From: Candidatus Neoanaerotignum tabaqchaliae
GTDB lineage: Bacteria; Bacillota; Clostridia; Lachnospirales; Anaerotignaceae
Assembly: GCA_904420235.1 (NCBI GenBank)
Contig: CAJFUS010000231.1
Location: 1 to 14,508, forward strand
Direction: 5' to 3'
DNA: 14,508 bases
Of this stretch, positions 1 through 6,906 are shown piece after piece; the first letter of the stretch is position 1, and each line of letters opens with the position of its first letter. The translations under genes and the position numbers were made by a program. The notes below the pieces were generated by a model. It did not search any database and was not told the origin of the DNA. It saw nothing but the letters and a program-made list of their open reading frames with translations.

Positions 1-513
1 AAGGTCCTGAAGCCATAAAGCTGCCCTTTTTCCAACGGTTGTTGTTTGGGCCGGCTGAAAATGCGTAAAGCCCAAAGTAGGCATGTCCTTATACTCCATA
101 GCAAATTTTGAAAGCTCGTTTATTACATTAACAACTTCCTTTTTAATAAGCTTAAGGGCCTCTGTCATTATTATAATATCAGTGTTGTCGCCAACATAGC
201 AGCTTGTAGCTCCAAGATGTATTATAGGCATAGCCGATTTGGCCTGTGTGCCAAAAGCGTATACATGGCTCATTACGTCGTGGCGCACGATTTTTTCTCT
301 TTCTTCCGCCACTTCATAATTAATATCGTCCTGATACTTTTTCATCTCGGCAATCTGCTCGTCTGTTATGTTAAGTCCCAGTTCCTTTTCCGTTTCGGCA
401 AGGGCAATCCAAAGTTTGCGCCAAGTTTTAAATTTATAATCCGGCGAGAAAAGGTAACTCATCTCTTTACTAGCGTATCGTGAATTTAGGGGGCTTTCGT
501 ATTTCGACCTCAT
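1..513 (-). CDS. purB: Adenylosuccinate lyase PurB, N-terminal 171 residues (runs off left edge)
   Basis: PurB removes fumarate from SAICAR and from adenylosuccinate, two steps of purine synthesis in the cytosol. The reverse strand reads open from the ATG at 513 to the window edge. It begins MRSKYESPLNSRYASKEM, followed by HDV at 78-80, GATSCYVGDN at 101-110 and the fumarase/aspartase-superfamily stretch TLGFTHFQPAQTTTVGKRA at 146-164. H78 and H151 fit the two conserved active-site histidines. From memory, the sequence resembles animal ADSL more than the short Bacillus PurB, so the full protein should be about 475 residues. The start is set by an AGGAGG nine bases upstream and by the conserved SPLNSRYAS just after it. 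This start lies inside purF, giving a 44-nt out-of-frame overlap and implying translational coupling. The C-terminal two thirds are outside the window. Confidence 0.95.
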   Translation of the reverse strand, partial: MRSKYESPLNSRYASKEMSYLFSPDYKFKTWRKLWIALAETEKELGLNITDEQIAEMKKYQDDINYEVAEEREKIVRHDVMSHVYAFGTQAKSAMPIIHLGATSCYVGDNTDIIIMTEALKLIKKEVVNVINELSKFAMEYKDMPTLGFTHFQPAQTTTVGKRAALWLQDL

Positions 514-1966
514 TGTCTATGTCCTCCTGTTCATGTTTAGGTACGGCAGTTGGATAGTTTCCTGTAAAGCAGGCATCACAGTATCCAAAATCCGCGCCCA
601 TTCTAAGTTTCTCAAGTTTATCAATTCCAAGGTATCCAAGGGAGTCGAGACCTGAAACCTTAGCAATCTCCTCAACAGAATATTTGCAGGCTATAAGCTT
701 ATCCCTTGTAGGAACGTCAACGCCATAATAGCATGGCCACATAAAAGGCGGCGAGCTTACACGCATGTGAACCTCTTTGGCTCCGGCGCCTCTAAGTATT
801 TTAACAAGACGGGCTATTGTCGTTCCTCTAACTATTGAATCGTCTATCATAACAACTCTTTTACCGTTAATTGTGCTTTTAAGAGCGTTAAGCTTTATTT
901 TAACACTGTCTTCCCTTCCCGACTGGGTTGGGTTTATAAACGTTCTGCCTATATACCTGTTTTTAACAAGGCCCTTTTCATATGGTATGCCGCTTTGCTC
1001 AGCATATCCTATGGCTGCGTCAAGTCCGCTGTCGGGAACGCCTATAACTATGTCTGCCTCAACAGGGTGTTCTATGGCAAGCTGCCTTCCAGCCTCTTTT
1101 CTGGACTCATAAACGCTTACTCCCTCAATATAGCTGTCAGGACGGGCAAAATATATAAGCTCAAATATACATAAAGCTGATTTTTTCTTTTTGCAATGAG
1201 TTTTAATAGACTTTATGCCGTTTTCGTCAATAACAACAATCTCTCCCGGCTCAACGTCTCTAACAAACTCCGCGCCAACAGAGTCAAGAGCGCACGTTTC
1301 CGATGAAAGTATATAGGAATTGTCCCTTTTACCTATAACAAGTGGCCTTATGCCATAAGGGTCGCGGCAGCCTATAAGTTTTTTAGGGCTCATAACAAGC
1401 AGAGCATAGCTTCCGTCAACAATGTCCATCATACGGCTTACAGCTTCCTCTATTGAAGGATTTTTAACTCTTTCGCGGGCTATAACATAGGCCATAACCT
1501 CTGTGTCTATGGTTGTTTGAAAAATAAAGCCTTCACTTTCAAACTTTTCTCTAAGTTCAATAGCGTTTACAAGATTTCCGTTATGACAAACCGTAAGGGC
1601 GCCCTTAAGATATTTTGACACAAGGGGCTGAGAGTTTTGACGCAAACTTCCTCCGGCCGTTGAGTATCTTACATGTCCAACGGCTATTTTTCCCGTAAGC
1701 TTTTCAAGCACGTCGGAGCTGAAAACCTCCGGAACAAGGCCCATATCTTTATACTGTTTAACTGTTGTGTCGTCAGTTACGGCAATTCCGCAGCTCTCCT
1801 GCCCTCTATGCTGAAGGGCAAAAAGGCCGTAATAAACTATGCGTCCGCTGTCAACGCCATCGTTGTTGTATATTCCAAAAACGCCGCATTCTTCTTTTAA
1901 TTCGTCGCTTTCGCTGTATCCTTCAACGTCTGAAACAGTTTCAATTTTATTATAAATATCACTCAT
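470..1966 (-). CDS. purF: Amidophosphoribosyltransferase PurF (Fe-S, propeptide type)
   Basis: PurF catalyses the committed step of purine synthesis: PRPP plus glutamine gives 5-phosphoribosylamine. Numbering from the ATG at 1966 (498 aa), an N-terminal propeptide precedes C27 of CGVFGIY, the expected N-terminal nucleophile of the glutaminase domain. The phosphoribosyltransferase domain carries the PRPP loop VVMIDDSIVRGTT at about 371-383. Four cysteines match the Bacillus-type [4Fe-4S] ligands: C266 (CIFELIYFARPDS), C412 (WPCYYG), C463 and C466 (CDACFTG). I chose 1966 over the ATG at 1984 because AGAAGGA lies seven bases upstream and the ATG forms an ATGA overlap with the purC stop. The upstream ATG has a purine-rich element only about three bases away. 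The 3' end overlaps purB by 44 nt. Confidence 0.96.
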   Translation of the reverse strand: MSDIYNKIETVSDVEGYSESDELKEECGVFGIYNNDGVDSGRIVYYGLFALQHRGQESCGIAVTDDTTVKQYKDMGLVPEVFSSDVLEKLTGKIAVGHVRYSTAGGSLRQNSQPLVSKYLKGALTVCHNGNLVNAIELREKFESEGFIFQTTIDTEVMAYVIARERVKNPSIEEAVSRMMDIVDGSYALLVMSPKKLIGCRDPYGIRPLVIGKRDNSYILSSETCALDSVGAEFVRDVEPGEIVVIDENGIKSIKTHCKKKKSALCIFELIYFARPDSYIEGVSVYESRKEAGRQLAIEHPVEADIVIGVPDSGLDAAIGYAEQSGIPYEKGLVKNRYIGRTFINPTQSGREDSVKIKLNALKSTINGKRVVMIDDSIVRGTTIARLVKILRGAGAKEVHMRVSSPPFMWPCYYGVDVPTRDKLIACKYSVEEIAKVSGLDSLGYLGIDKLEKLRMGADFGYCDACFTGNYPTAVPKHEQEDIDNEVEIRKPPKFTIR

Positions 1967-2667
1967 TTTGTTATCCTTCTCCATACTTCCTGATAAGCTT
2001 CCTCAACATTGCCAAGGTCCCTGCGGAAACGGTCTTTGTCAAGCTTTTCGTTAGTTTCAGCGTCCCAAAGACGGCATGTGTCAGGTGAAATCTCGTCGGC
2101 AAGTATAACTCTTCCATCATAGCGTCCAAACTCTATTTTAAAATCAATAAGCTTAATATTGGCTTTAAGGAAAAACTCTTTAAGAAGCTCGTTTATTTTA
2201 AGGGCTTCGTCTGTTATAAAATCTATTTCCTCTTTTGTGGCTATTCCTATGGCAAGAGCCTGCATATTGTTAATCATAGGGTCGCCAAGGTCGTCATTTT
2301 TATATGAGAACTCAACTATAGGATTTTTAAGAAGAGTTCCTTCCTCAACGCCAAACCTTTTTGAGAAACTGCCAGCGGCCACGTTTCTAACAATAACCTC
2401 AAGAGGAACTATTGAAACCTTTTTAACAACTGTTTCTCTGTCGCTAAGCTCCTCAACATAGTGAGTTTCAACACCATTTTTCTCAAGATACTGTAAAATC
2501 ATATTTGTCATTCTGTTGTTAATGGCGCCCTTACCCAAAATTTGACCCTTTTTAAGACCATTAAACGCTGTGGCATCGTCCTTGTAGTCAACAATAAGAA
2601 GATTTTCATCCTCTGTTTTAAACACCTTTTTAGCTTTCCCCTCATAAAGCATGTCAAGCTTTTCCAT
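1963..2667 (-). CDS. purC: SAICAR synthetase PurC
   Basis: PurC is the ATP-dependent ligase that joins CAIR and aspartate to form SAICAR, the substrate that PurB then cleaves. The 234-aa length is normal for the bacterial single-domain enzyme. Visible family motifs are YEGKAKKVF at 8-16 (nucleotide-binding region), PLEVIVRNVAAGSF at 88-101, DFKIEFG at 175-181 and DEISPDTCRLWD at 191-202. A strong GGGAGGAG lies six bases before the ATG. The gene starts 47 nt after the mrp stop with no terminator visible between them, and I see no convincing independent promoter there. Cotranscription from the mrp promoter is therefore the simplest reading. Its stop overlaps the purF start by 4 nt (ATGA). No PurR-type box was noticed upstream. 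Confidence 0.97.
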   Translation of the reverse strand: MEKLDMLYEGKAKKVFKTEDENLLIVDYKDDATAFNGLKKGQILGKGAINNRMTNMILQYLEKNGVETHYVEELSDRETVVKKVSIVPLEVIVRNVAAGSFSKRFGVEEGTLLKNPIVEFSYKNDDLGDPMINNMQALAIGIATKEEIDFITDEALKINELLKEFFLKANIKLIDFKIEFGRYDGRVILADEISPDTCRLWDAETNEKLDKDRFRRDLGNVEEAYQEVWRRITK

Positions 2668-2714
2668 TTTAAACTCCTCCCGTAAAGTTAAACCAAAGTA
2701 TATAAAATTAATTA

Positions 2715-3545
2715 TTATAAAAGGCTCTCAATCTTTTTAGCAGCTTCAGCCATAGGCGTCATGTCGGCCTTATAAACCATACCTTTGTCACAATAGGAAG
2801 CCGTTTCAGGATTAATAGGCATTTTCCCTAAAACATCTATGCCATACTCCTCAGCAGCCTTTTCTATTCTACTTTCTCCATATATATATATTTTCTTTCC
2901 GCAGTCGGGACAAACAACATAGCTCATGTTCTCAACAACACCAAGTATGGGCACATTCATTATCTTAGCCATGTTAACAGCCTTTCCAACTATCATGCCA
3001 ACAAGCTCCTGAGGAGACGTAACTATAACTATGCCGTCAACAGGCAGCGACTGAAACACCGTAAGAGGCACATCTCCGGTTCCCGGCGGCATATCCACAA
3101 AAAGAAAGTCTATATCCTCCCATATTACGTCCGAATAAAACTGCTGAACAACACCGGCTATTACAGGTCCTCTCCACACAACAGGGTCTGTATCATGGTC
3201 AACAAGCAAATTTACACTCATCACATCTATGCCGTTTTCACTTGTAACCGGAATCATACCATACTCATTGGCTCCGGCTTTTCTTGTTATACCAAACATT
3301 TTGGGTATAGAAGGACCCGTTATATCGGCGTCAAGTATTCCGGCTTTAAAGCCTTTCTCCGCCATTGAACAGGCAAGCATTGATGTTACAAGAGATTTTC
3401 CAACTCCGCCCTTGCCGCTTACAACGCCTATTATTTTTTTTATTTTGCTGTATTTATTAGGCTCTATTCTAAAGCTTTCAGGCGTTGTTCTTTCACTACA
3501 ATTTTCCGCACAGCTTGAACAATCGTGCGAACAGTTCTGACTCAT
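2715..3545 (-). CDS. mrp: Mrp/NBP35-family Fe-S cluster carrier ATPase
   Basis: This is a P-loop ATPase of the Mrp/ApbC/NBP35 family; members bind and hand on Fe-S clusters in the cytosol. The deviant Walker A GKGGVGKS is at 44-51 and DMPPGTGD, typical of the family, at 151-158. CPDC at 212-215 matches the CxxC that bridges a [4Fe-4S] cluster at the dimer interface. The first 16 residues add four more cysteines (C5, C9, C12, C16), resembling the extra N-terminal cluster site of NBP35-type members. The 276-aa length is that of a carrier without the N-terminal MIP18 domain of longer Mrp proteins. TGGAGC lies about eight bases before the ATG. It is the first gene after a consensus promoter and is followed by purC, purF and purB. 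That family role is known; delivery to PurF is inference. Confidence 0.93.
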   Translation of the reverse strand: MSQNCSHDCSSCAENCSERTTPESFRIEPNKYSKIKKIIGVVSGKGGVGKSLVTSMLACSMAEKGFKAGILDADITGPSIPKMFGITRKAGANEYGMIPVTSENGIDVMSVNLLVDHDTDPVVWRGPVIAGVVQQFYSDVIWEDIDFLFVDMPPGTGDVPLTVFQSLPVDGIVIVTSPQELVGMIVGKAVNMAKIMNVPILGVVENMSYVVCPDCGKKIYIYGESRIEKAAEEYGIDVLGKMPINPETASYCDKGMVYKADMTPMAEAAKKIESLL

Positions 3546-3577
3546 TTTATCAGCTCCATTCTATTTTCTATCCTTAA

Positions 3578-3607
3578 ATTATAATCACACACTTATATAA
3601 ATGTCAA
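3578..3607 (-). promoter_or_regulatory. Sigma-A promoter of mrp (likely mrp-purCFB)
   Basis: On the minus strand TTGACA (3607-3602) and TATAAT (3583-3578) are both exact consensus, with an 18-bp spacer. The expected start near 3571 gives a leader of about 26 nt, which leaves no room for a purine riboswitch. An AT-rich inverted repeat (TTTATT/AATAAA, 3626-3641) lies just upstream of the -35 element. Confidence 0.85.
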
Positions 3608-3667
3608 TAAAAGCATTAAAATAGCTTTATTGCAAAATAAACGCAGAATGTTTCTGCATAAACAGCA

Positions 3668-3696
3668 AATAACCCCCTGATTATCAGAGGGTTATT
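3668..3696 (-). terminator. Intrinsic terminator of the M23 peptidase gene
   Basis: An inverted repeat begins four bases after the stop codon of the M23 gene. AATAACCC pairs with GGGTTATT and CTGA pairs with TCAG, with one C/A mismatch and a 3-nt loop. The downstream tail on the minus strand is TTATTTGCTGTTT, T-rich but broken. A second small hairpin (GCAGAA/TTCTGC, 3643-3657) followed by GTTTATTTT lies farther on and may back it up. Confidence 0.75.
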
Positions 3697-3700
3697 TATT

Positions 3701-4900
3701 TTAATAAGATACATTGCCAACTCCAAGGTATGACTCAGGACTTACCGCTTTTCCGTTAACCCTAACCTCAAAATGACAGTGGTTTCCTGTTGAATTGCCT
3801 GTTGAGCCGCATTTAGCCACAACTTGTCCTCTTGATACCGACTGTCCCTTTGACACAACCAAGCTGGAGTTATGTCCGTAAAGAGTTACAAGTCCGCCGC
3901 CATGGTTAATCATTATGGTGTTTCCATATCCGCTCATCCAGCCGGAATATATAACCGTTCCGTCCTCCGCGGCAACTATATTAGAACCATAAGGCGCAGG
4001 TATATCATATCCTGTATGATGTTCATATCTTCCAGATACAGGATTATTCCGGTTTACAAATCCACTGCTTAAGCTTGATGATGAAGCTGCTCTTGCTGGA
4101 ACCGGCCAGTTAAGCTGGCCTCCTGTATAAACATATGAAGAATCGCTTGAAGAATAAGATGTAGCCTGACGTATAAGTTCTTCCACCTCTTGACTGGCCT
4201 TTATATCATTGGCAATTATTTCCTCATACATTTTCTCATCCTGCATATAAGACTCAAGGGCCGCTGTTTTCTCGGCAACCGCTTGGTCAAGCTCGTTTTG
4301 ACGTGCTTCGTTTTCCTTAACAAGCTCTTCCGCCTCGGCTTTTTCCGCCGCTATCTCATCAGTTTTTACCTTAATAATTCTTTCAGACTCCTTAAGGCTT
4401 TCAAGCAGATTGTGGTCATACTCCATTATATCCTCAACATACTGCATTCTGGCAAGCATGTCAGACACACTTTTAGACTCAAGTATAACGTCAAGATAAC
4501 CTGTATCGCCATTTTCATAAAAGAACCTAAGTCTCTCGCCAAAAATCTCAAATTCGGCCTCTCTTTTGGCAGTGGCCTCGTCAAGCTGCGCCTGAGATTC
4601 GTTAAGCCTTGTTGTAACTTCCTCAAGGTCTTCTTTAGACCTGTTCAATTCCTCACTGGCAGCCGCCACAACTTTATCAAGAGCGTCCAGTTCTTCCATA
4701 ACTGAAAGCTGCTGAGCCTTGGCGTTTTCAAGGGCTTTTTTAGCTTCCTCAGTTTTTTTTGCCAAAGCGTCCCTCTCAGCCCTCAACTCCGAAAGAGTTT
4801 TAGCGGCTTCAACAGTGTTTGGCGCAAAAACAGATGAAGTTATGAAGAAAGCACAGCACACCGCCAAAACTCTTTTTATAAACACAGTGTTCTTTTTCAT
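3701..4900 (-). CDS. Secreted coiled-coil M23-family murein endopeptidase
   Basis: This is a zinc metallopeptidase expected to cut peptide cross-links of peptidoglycan outside the membrane. With the start at 4900 the protein has 399 aa. It has a signal peptide (about 1-32, basic MKKN start and hydrophobic VLAVCCAFFITSSVFA), then a long Glu/Ala/Lys-rich coiled coil (about 33-245), a Ser-rich linker, and an M23/LytM domain from about 265. The visible zinc ligands are H295 and D299 (HTGYD) and H376 in HCH, with H374 and YGH (H342) as the other active-site histidines. The order resembles EnvC/NlpD-like or CwlO-like hydrolases with a regulatory coiled coil. I chose 4900, not the upstream ATG at 4969, because a GAGAGGTG site precedes it and a normal signal peptide follows. 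The gene lies 87 nt downstream of the NlpC/P60 gene. Confidence 0.93.
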   Translation of the reverse strand: MKKNTVFIKRVLAVCCAFFITSSVFAPNTVEAAKTLSELRAERDALAKKTEEAKKALENAKAQQLSVMEELDALDKVVAAASEELNRSKEDLEEVTTRLNESQAQLDEATAKREAEFEIFGERLRFFYENGDTGYLDVILESKSVSDMLARMQYVEDIMEYDHNLLESLKESERIIKVKTDEIAAEKAEAEELVKENEARQNELDQAVAEKTAALESYMQDEKMYEEIIANDIKASQEVEELIRQATSYSSSDSSYVYTGGQLNWPVPARAASSSSLSSGFVNRNNPVSGRYEHHTGYDIPAPYGSNIVAAEDGTVIYSGWMSGYGNTIMINHGGGLVTLYGHNSSLVVSKGQSVSRGQVVAKCGSTGNSTGNHCHFEVRVNGKAVSPESYLGVGNVSY

Positions 4901-4935
4901 AAAACACCTCTCAAAATCATTTTTAGTACAGCTTA

Positions 4936-4980
4936 AAGCAGACGACAAAAGCCTATAATTAAAACCCATGCCGTCTGCTT
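4936..4980. repeat. 9-bp inverted repeat between the two hydrolase genes
   Basis: AAGCAGACG (4936-4944) and CGTCTGCTT (4972-4980) are exact inverted copies around a 27-nt loop. They lie just after the NlpC/P60 stop and before the M23 ribosome site. There is no T-tract, so this looks more like an mRNA-stabilising or processing stem, or an attenuator, than a normal terminator. Confidence 0.5.
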
Positions 4981-4987
4981 ATTTAAT

Positions 4988-6178
4988 TTACCTTAAAACC
5001 CGTCTTGCGGTTACATATGTATTTGCGCTGTAAGCCTCGTTAAGATTTGATATTACAACGCTGTATGCGGCTCCTGATGATGAATGTATATAGTCACCAT
5101 TTCCTATATATATTCCAACATGAGAAATTCCGCCGTCGTTATATCCGTCTGTATCAAAAAATACAAGGTCTCCAGCCACAAGCTCGGATTTGTCAACGCT
5201 TACCCCATTGCTTACCATTGACGATGAGCTTCTATTTAATGTTATACCAAAGTTTTTATATACCGAATATACAAAGCCCGAACAATCAACGCCGTTATTA
5301 AGGTCTGTGCCTCCCCAAACATAAGGGGTTCCTATAAACTGCTTTGCATAATCAACTACAGCTTGTCCTTTTGACGATGAAAGGCTTCTTGAAGGTTTTT
5401 CCCCATCTCTCAAAGAAAGAAACTCCGCGCTTACATAACCTTCCGTACCGTCATAATTGATTTTTATCCAAGAATCGCTTATGGCAATTACATCAACATA
5501 ATCTCCATAAGGTATTGTTCCTATTGAATCAAATTCGGTTCCAGCCCCGTTTCTTATATTGAGGCCATCTGATGCCGTAACGGCTCCGTATTTGTTTGAT
5601 ACCTCAGTAAACACATCAACTGTGTCTATTGGAGAGGCTCCAAGTCCGGCGGCCACTACATCAGCATTCTCGCTTTTTGCCTCTGGTGAGGCTTGTCCGG
5701 CAACGCCTACTTTGTCAAGTATTGAACCAGACACATAATCTTTGCTTACATAGGCCGTTTCGCCGTTTAATCTTATTATCTCATACCAGTTGCTGTCGCT
5801 TCCAACAACAGTAACTGTATCTCCTGTATTTACTGTAGCCACAACGTCTGAATCAGCAGAAGCTGCGTTTCTTATGTTAACACTGTCGGCGTCCACAGTC
5901 CCCTCAGCCTGCGATACGCTTATGTAATCAGAAAAAACATATGCCTCCTGAGAGTCGTAATCTATTTTATACCAGCCGTCGCTGCTTGAAAGTATGTTTA
6001 TCTCGTCGCCCTGAAACAAAATTCCAACCTTGTCGGAATCTGTGCTTGGCGATGTTCTAACGTTTATCTGGTTTGTGTTAACAGTTCCTTTTGTTTCCGC
6101 TAATGCCGAACTTGCGCAGCACATAACCATCAAAGCGCTTAAAGCCGCAACAGAAGGTACCACCATTTTTATTTTCAT
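4988..6178 (-). CDS. Secreted SH3b-repeat NlpC/P60 peptidoglycan hydrolase
   Basis: The 396-aa protein is a likely D-gamma-glutamyl-diamino-acid endopeptidase acting on the cell wall. The signal peptide is about 1-27, with cleavage after ASSALA. Three bacterial SH3 (SH3b) modules follow at about 30-88, 92-150 and 197-257, each with the INVR/VNIR/LNIR-type first strand and a GYV/AYV end. A Ser/Ala-rich linker separates the second and third. The C-terminal NlpC/P60 domain (about 270-396) has the catalytic Cys in DCSGF (C299), His in HVGIYIG (H353) and the third polar residue in YIHSSS (H365). GGGAGG lies six bases before the ATG. The promoter and WalR-type box upstream suggest control by cell-wall signals. 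The M23 hydrolase gene follows in the same direction and the two may be cotranscribed. Confidence 0.95.
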   Translation of the reverse strand: MKIKMVVPSVAALSALMVMCCASSALAETKGTVNTNQINVRTSPSTDSDKVGILFQGDEINILSSSDGWYKIDYDSQEAYVFSDYISVSQAEGTVDADSVNIRNAASADSDVVATVNTGDTVTVVGSDSNWYEIIRLNGETAYVSKDYVSGSILDKVGVAGQASPEAKSENADVVAAGLGASPIDTVDVFTEVSNKYGAVTASDGLNIRNGAGTEFDSIGTIPYGDYVDVIAISDSWIKINYDGTEGYVSAEFLSLRDGEKPSRSLSSSKGQAVVDYAKQFIGTPYVWGGTDLNNGVDCSGFVYSVYKNFGITLNRSSSSMVSNGVSVDKSELVAGDLVFFDTDGYNDGGISHVGIYIGNGDYIHSSSGAAYSVVISNLNEAYSANTYVTARRVLR

Positions 6179-6199
6179 AAACAGCCTCCCTAATCAAAT

Positions 6200-6216
6200 G
6201 TTACATTTATGTTACA
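6200..6216 (-). promoter_or_regulatory. WalR (YycF)-type operator, TGTAAC-N5-TGTAAC
   Basis: On the minus strand TGTAAC, five bases (ATAAA) and TGTAAC form an exact match to the published WalR consensus TGTWAH-N5-TGTWAH. The 11-bp period puts both halves on one face of the helix. It overlaps the predicted transcription start (about 6215), downstream of the -10. In Bacillus this position is linked with repression by WalR, while activated genes have the box upstream. Confidence 0.65.
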
Positions 6217-6221
6217 AAGAT

Positions 6222-6250
6222 AGTATAAAAAGTATTTCTTAAAAAGTCAA
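6222..6250 (-). promoter_or_regulatory. Sigma-A promoter of the NlpC/P60 gene
   Basis: The minus strand reads TTGACT (6250-6245), a 17-bp spacer and TATACT (6227-6222), each one base from consensus. The 5' leader is about 37 nt and holds the WalR-type repeat and the GGGAGG ribosome site. Confidence 0.8.
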
Positions 6251-6282
6251 TAATTTTTAAAAAAATATATACTTTTTTTGAA

Positions 6283-6340
6283 TTTTTTGATACACATTCA
6301 ACGCTTATTCAGTCATTAAATATGCAACAGTATCAAAAAA
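6283..6340. repeat. 11-bp inverted repeat in the larC2/NlpC gap
   Basis: TTTTTTGATAC (6283-6293) and GTATCAAAAAA (6330-6340) are exact inverted copies separated by 36 nt. The element lies in the 284-bp gap between the end of larC2 and the NlpC/P60 start, upstream of the latter's promoter. It could be a weak bidirectional stem, an operator, or a small mobile remnant; no target duplication is evident. The rest of the gap (6341-6462) is very AT-rich with only all-A/T palindromes, so no convincing larC2 terminator is visible. Confidence 0.4.
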
Positions 6341-6462
6341 ACTACCTTAAACTCATCTGACACGGGGATATTCATTTAACTTTAAATCTTAAAAGTTGTT
6401 AAATAAATATTAAAACATTGGAATTTATGTGAAACAAATATTTAAAATATTAAATAGACAAT

Positions 6463-6900
6463 TTAATTTTTTCTTGCTTCGGAGTACACATCATAAAGAG
6501 GAACCCCGAATTTTTCAGCAAGCTCTCTGGCCGAAGAATACTCAGGATAAAGTCTGATACCATTCCCGCTGTTTACGGTTTTTACCTTTAATTTGCCGTA
6601 GCGGGTGTCAATCTCCTTTATTTCCCTTGAAAGGCATACCCTTGTTTCTTTTCTTGAACGTATGCCTATGGCAGTTGTCTCAGAAAAAATTATATCCTCC
6701 ATAGTTTCCTTAAGGCTTTCGTCGCAAATAACCGTAAGCTTATAAGCCGGACGGTTTTTCTTCATATATATGGAGGTAAAAAATGCGTCTTTGGCTCCTG
6801 CATTAAAAAGTCTTTCAAGGGTATAGCCCAGCATTTCGCCAGTCGAGTCATCTATATTTGTTTCAAGCACAATAATATCGTCAGCATATCTTTCAGACAT
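6463..6900 (-). CDS. larC2: LarC C-terminal part (LarC2), Ni-pincer cofactor nickel insertion
   Basis: This is the C-terminal domain of LarC, the CTP-dependent cyclometallase that inserts nickel into the thiolated pyridinium nucleotide to finish the NPN cofactor. The 145 aa contain VLETNIDDSTGEMLGY at about 11-26, the conserved opening of this domain, and end in the AREL..FGVPLYDV pattern seen in LarC C-termini. It lies in the same reading frame as larC1, separated only by TGA-AAT. AGAGGA at 6908-6913, seven bases before the ATG and inside larC1, supports independent, coupled translation. Readthrough of the UGA would instead give a 417-residue LarC of normal length. In Lactiplantibacillus plantarum the halves are joined by a ribosomal frameshift; this split is different. 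Confidence 0.9.
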   Translation of the reverse strand: MSERYADDIIVLETNIDDSTGEMLGYTLERLFNAGAKDAFFTSIYMKKNRPAYKLTVICDESLKETMEDIIFSETTAIGIRSRKETRVCLSREIKEIDTRYGKLKVKTVNSGNGIRLYPEYSSARELAEKFGVPLYDVYSEARKN

Positions 6901-6906
6901 ATTTCA
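6874..6906 (-). other. larC1/larC2 junction: UGA stop with possible 3' hairpin
   Basis: Directly after the UGA (6906-6904), AATATGTC (6903-6896) can pair with GAC-G-ATATT (6882-6874), an 8-bp stem with one bulged G and a 13-nt loop. The stem contains the larC2 ATG. It is AU-rich and may be weak. A stem right after a stop could affect readthrough or larC2 initiation; function is inference only. Confidence 0.3.

Noticed and set aside
217..2461. Plus-strand open frames of 75-111 codons opposite purB, purF and purC
   Set aside because: They are antisense to strongly conserved genes, have no family likeness and no clear ribosome sites; they are shadows.
3546..3577. Purine riboswitch or PurR control region before mrp/purC
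   Set aside because: The leader after the consensus promoter is only about 26 nt and the mrp-purC gap is 47 nt; no aptamer fits and no PurR-type box was noticed.
4901..4969. Longer N-terminus for the M23 peptidase from the ATG at 4969
   Set aside because: It would add 23 residues in front of a normal signal peptide, and the internal ATG at 4900 has the ribosome site.
6874..6906. Selenocysteine insertion at the larC1 UGA
   Set aside because: The stem starts directly after the UGA and contains a start codon, unlike a typical bacterial SECIS, and LarC has no known Sec at this inter-domain site.
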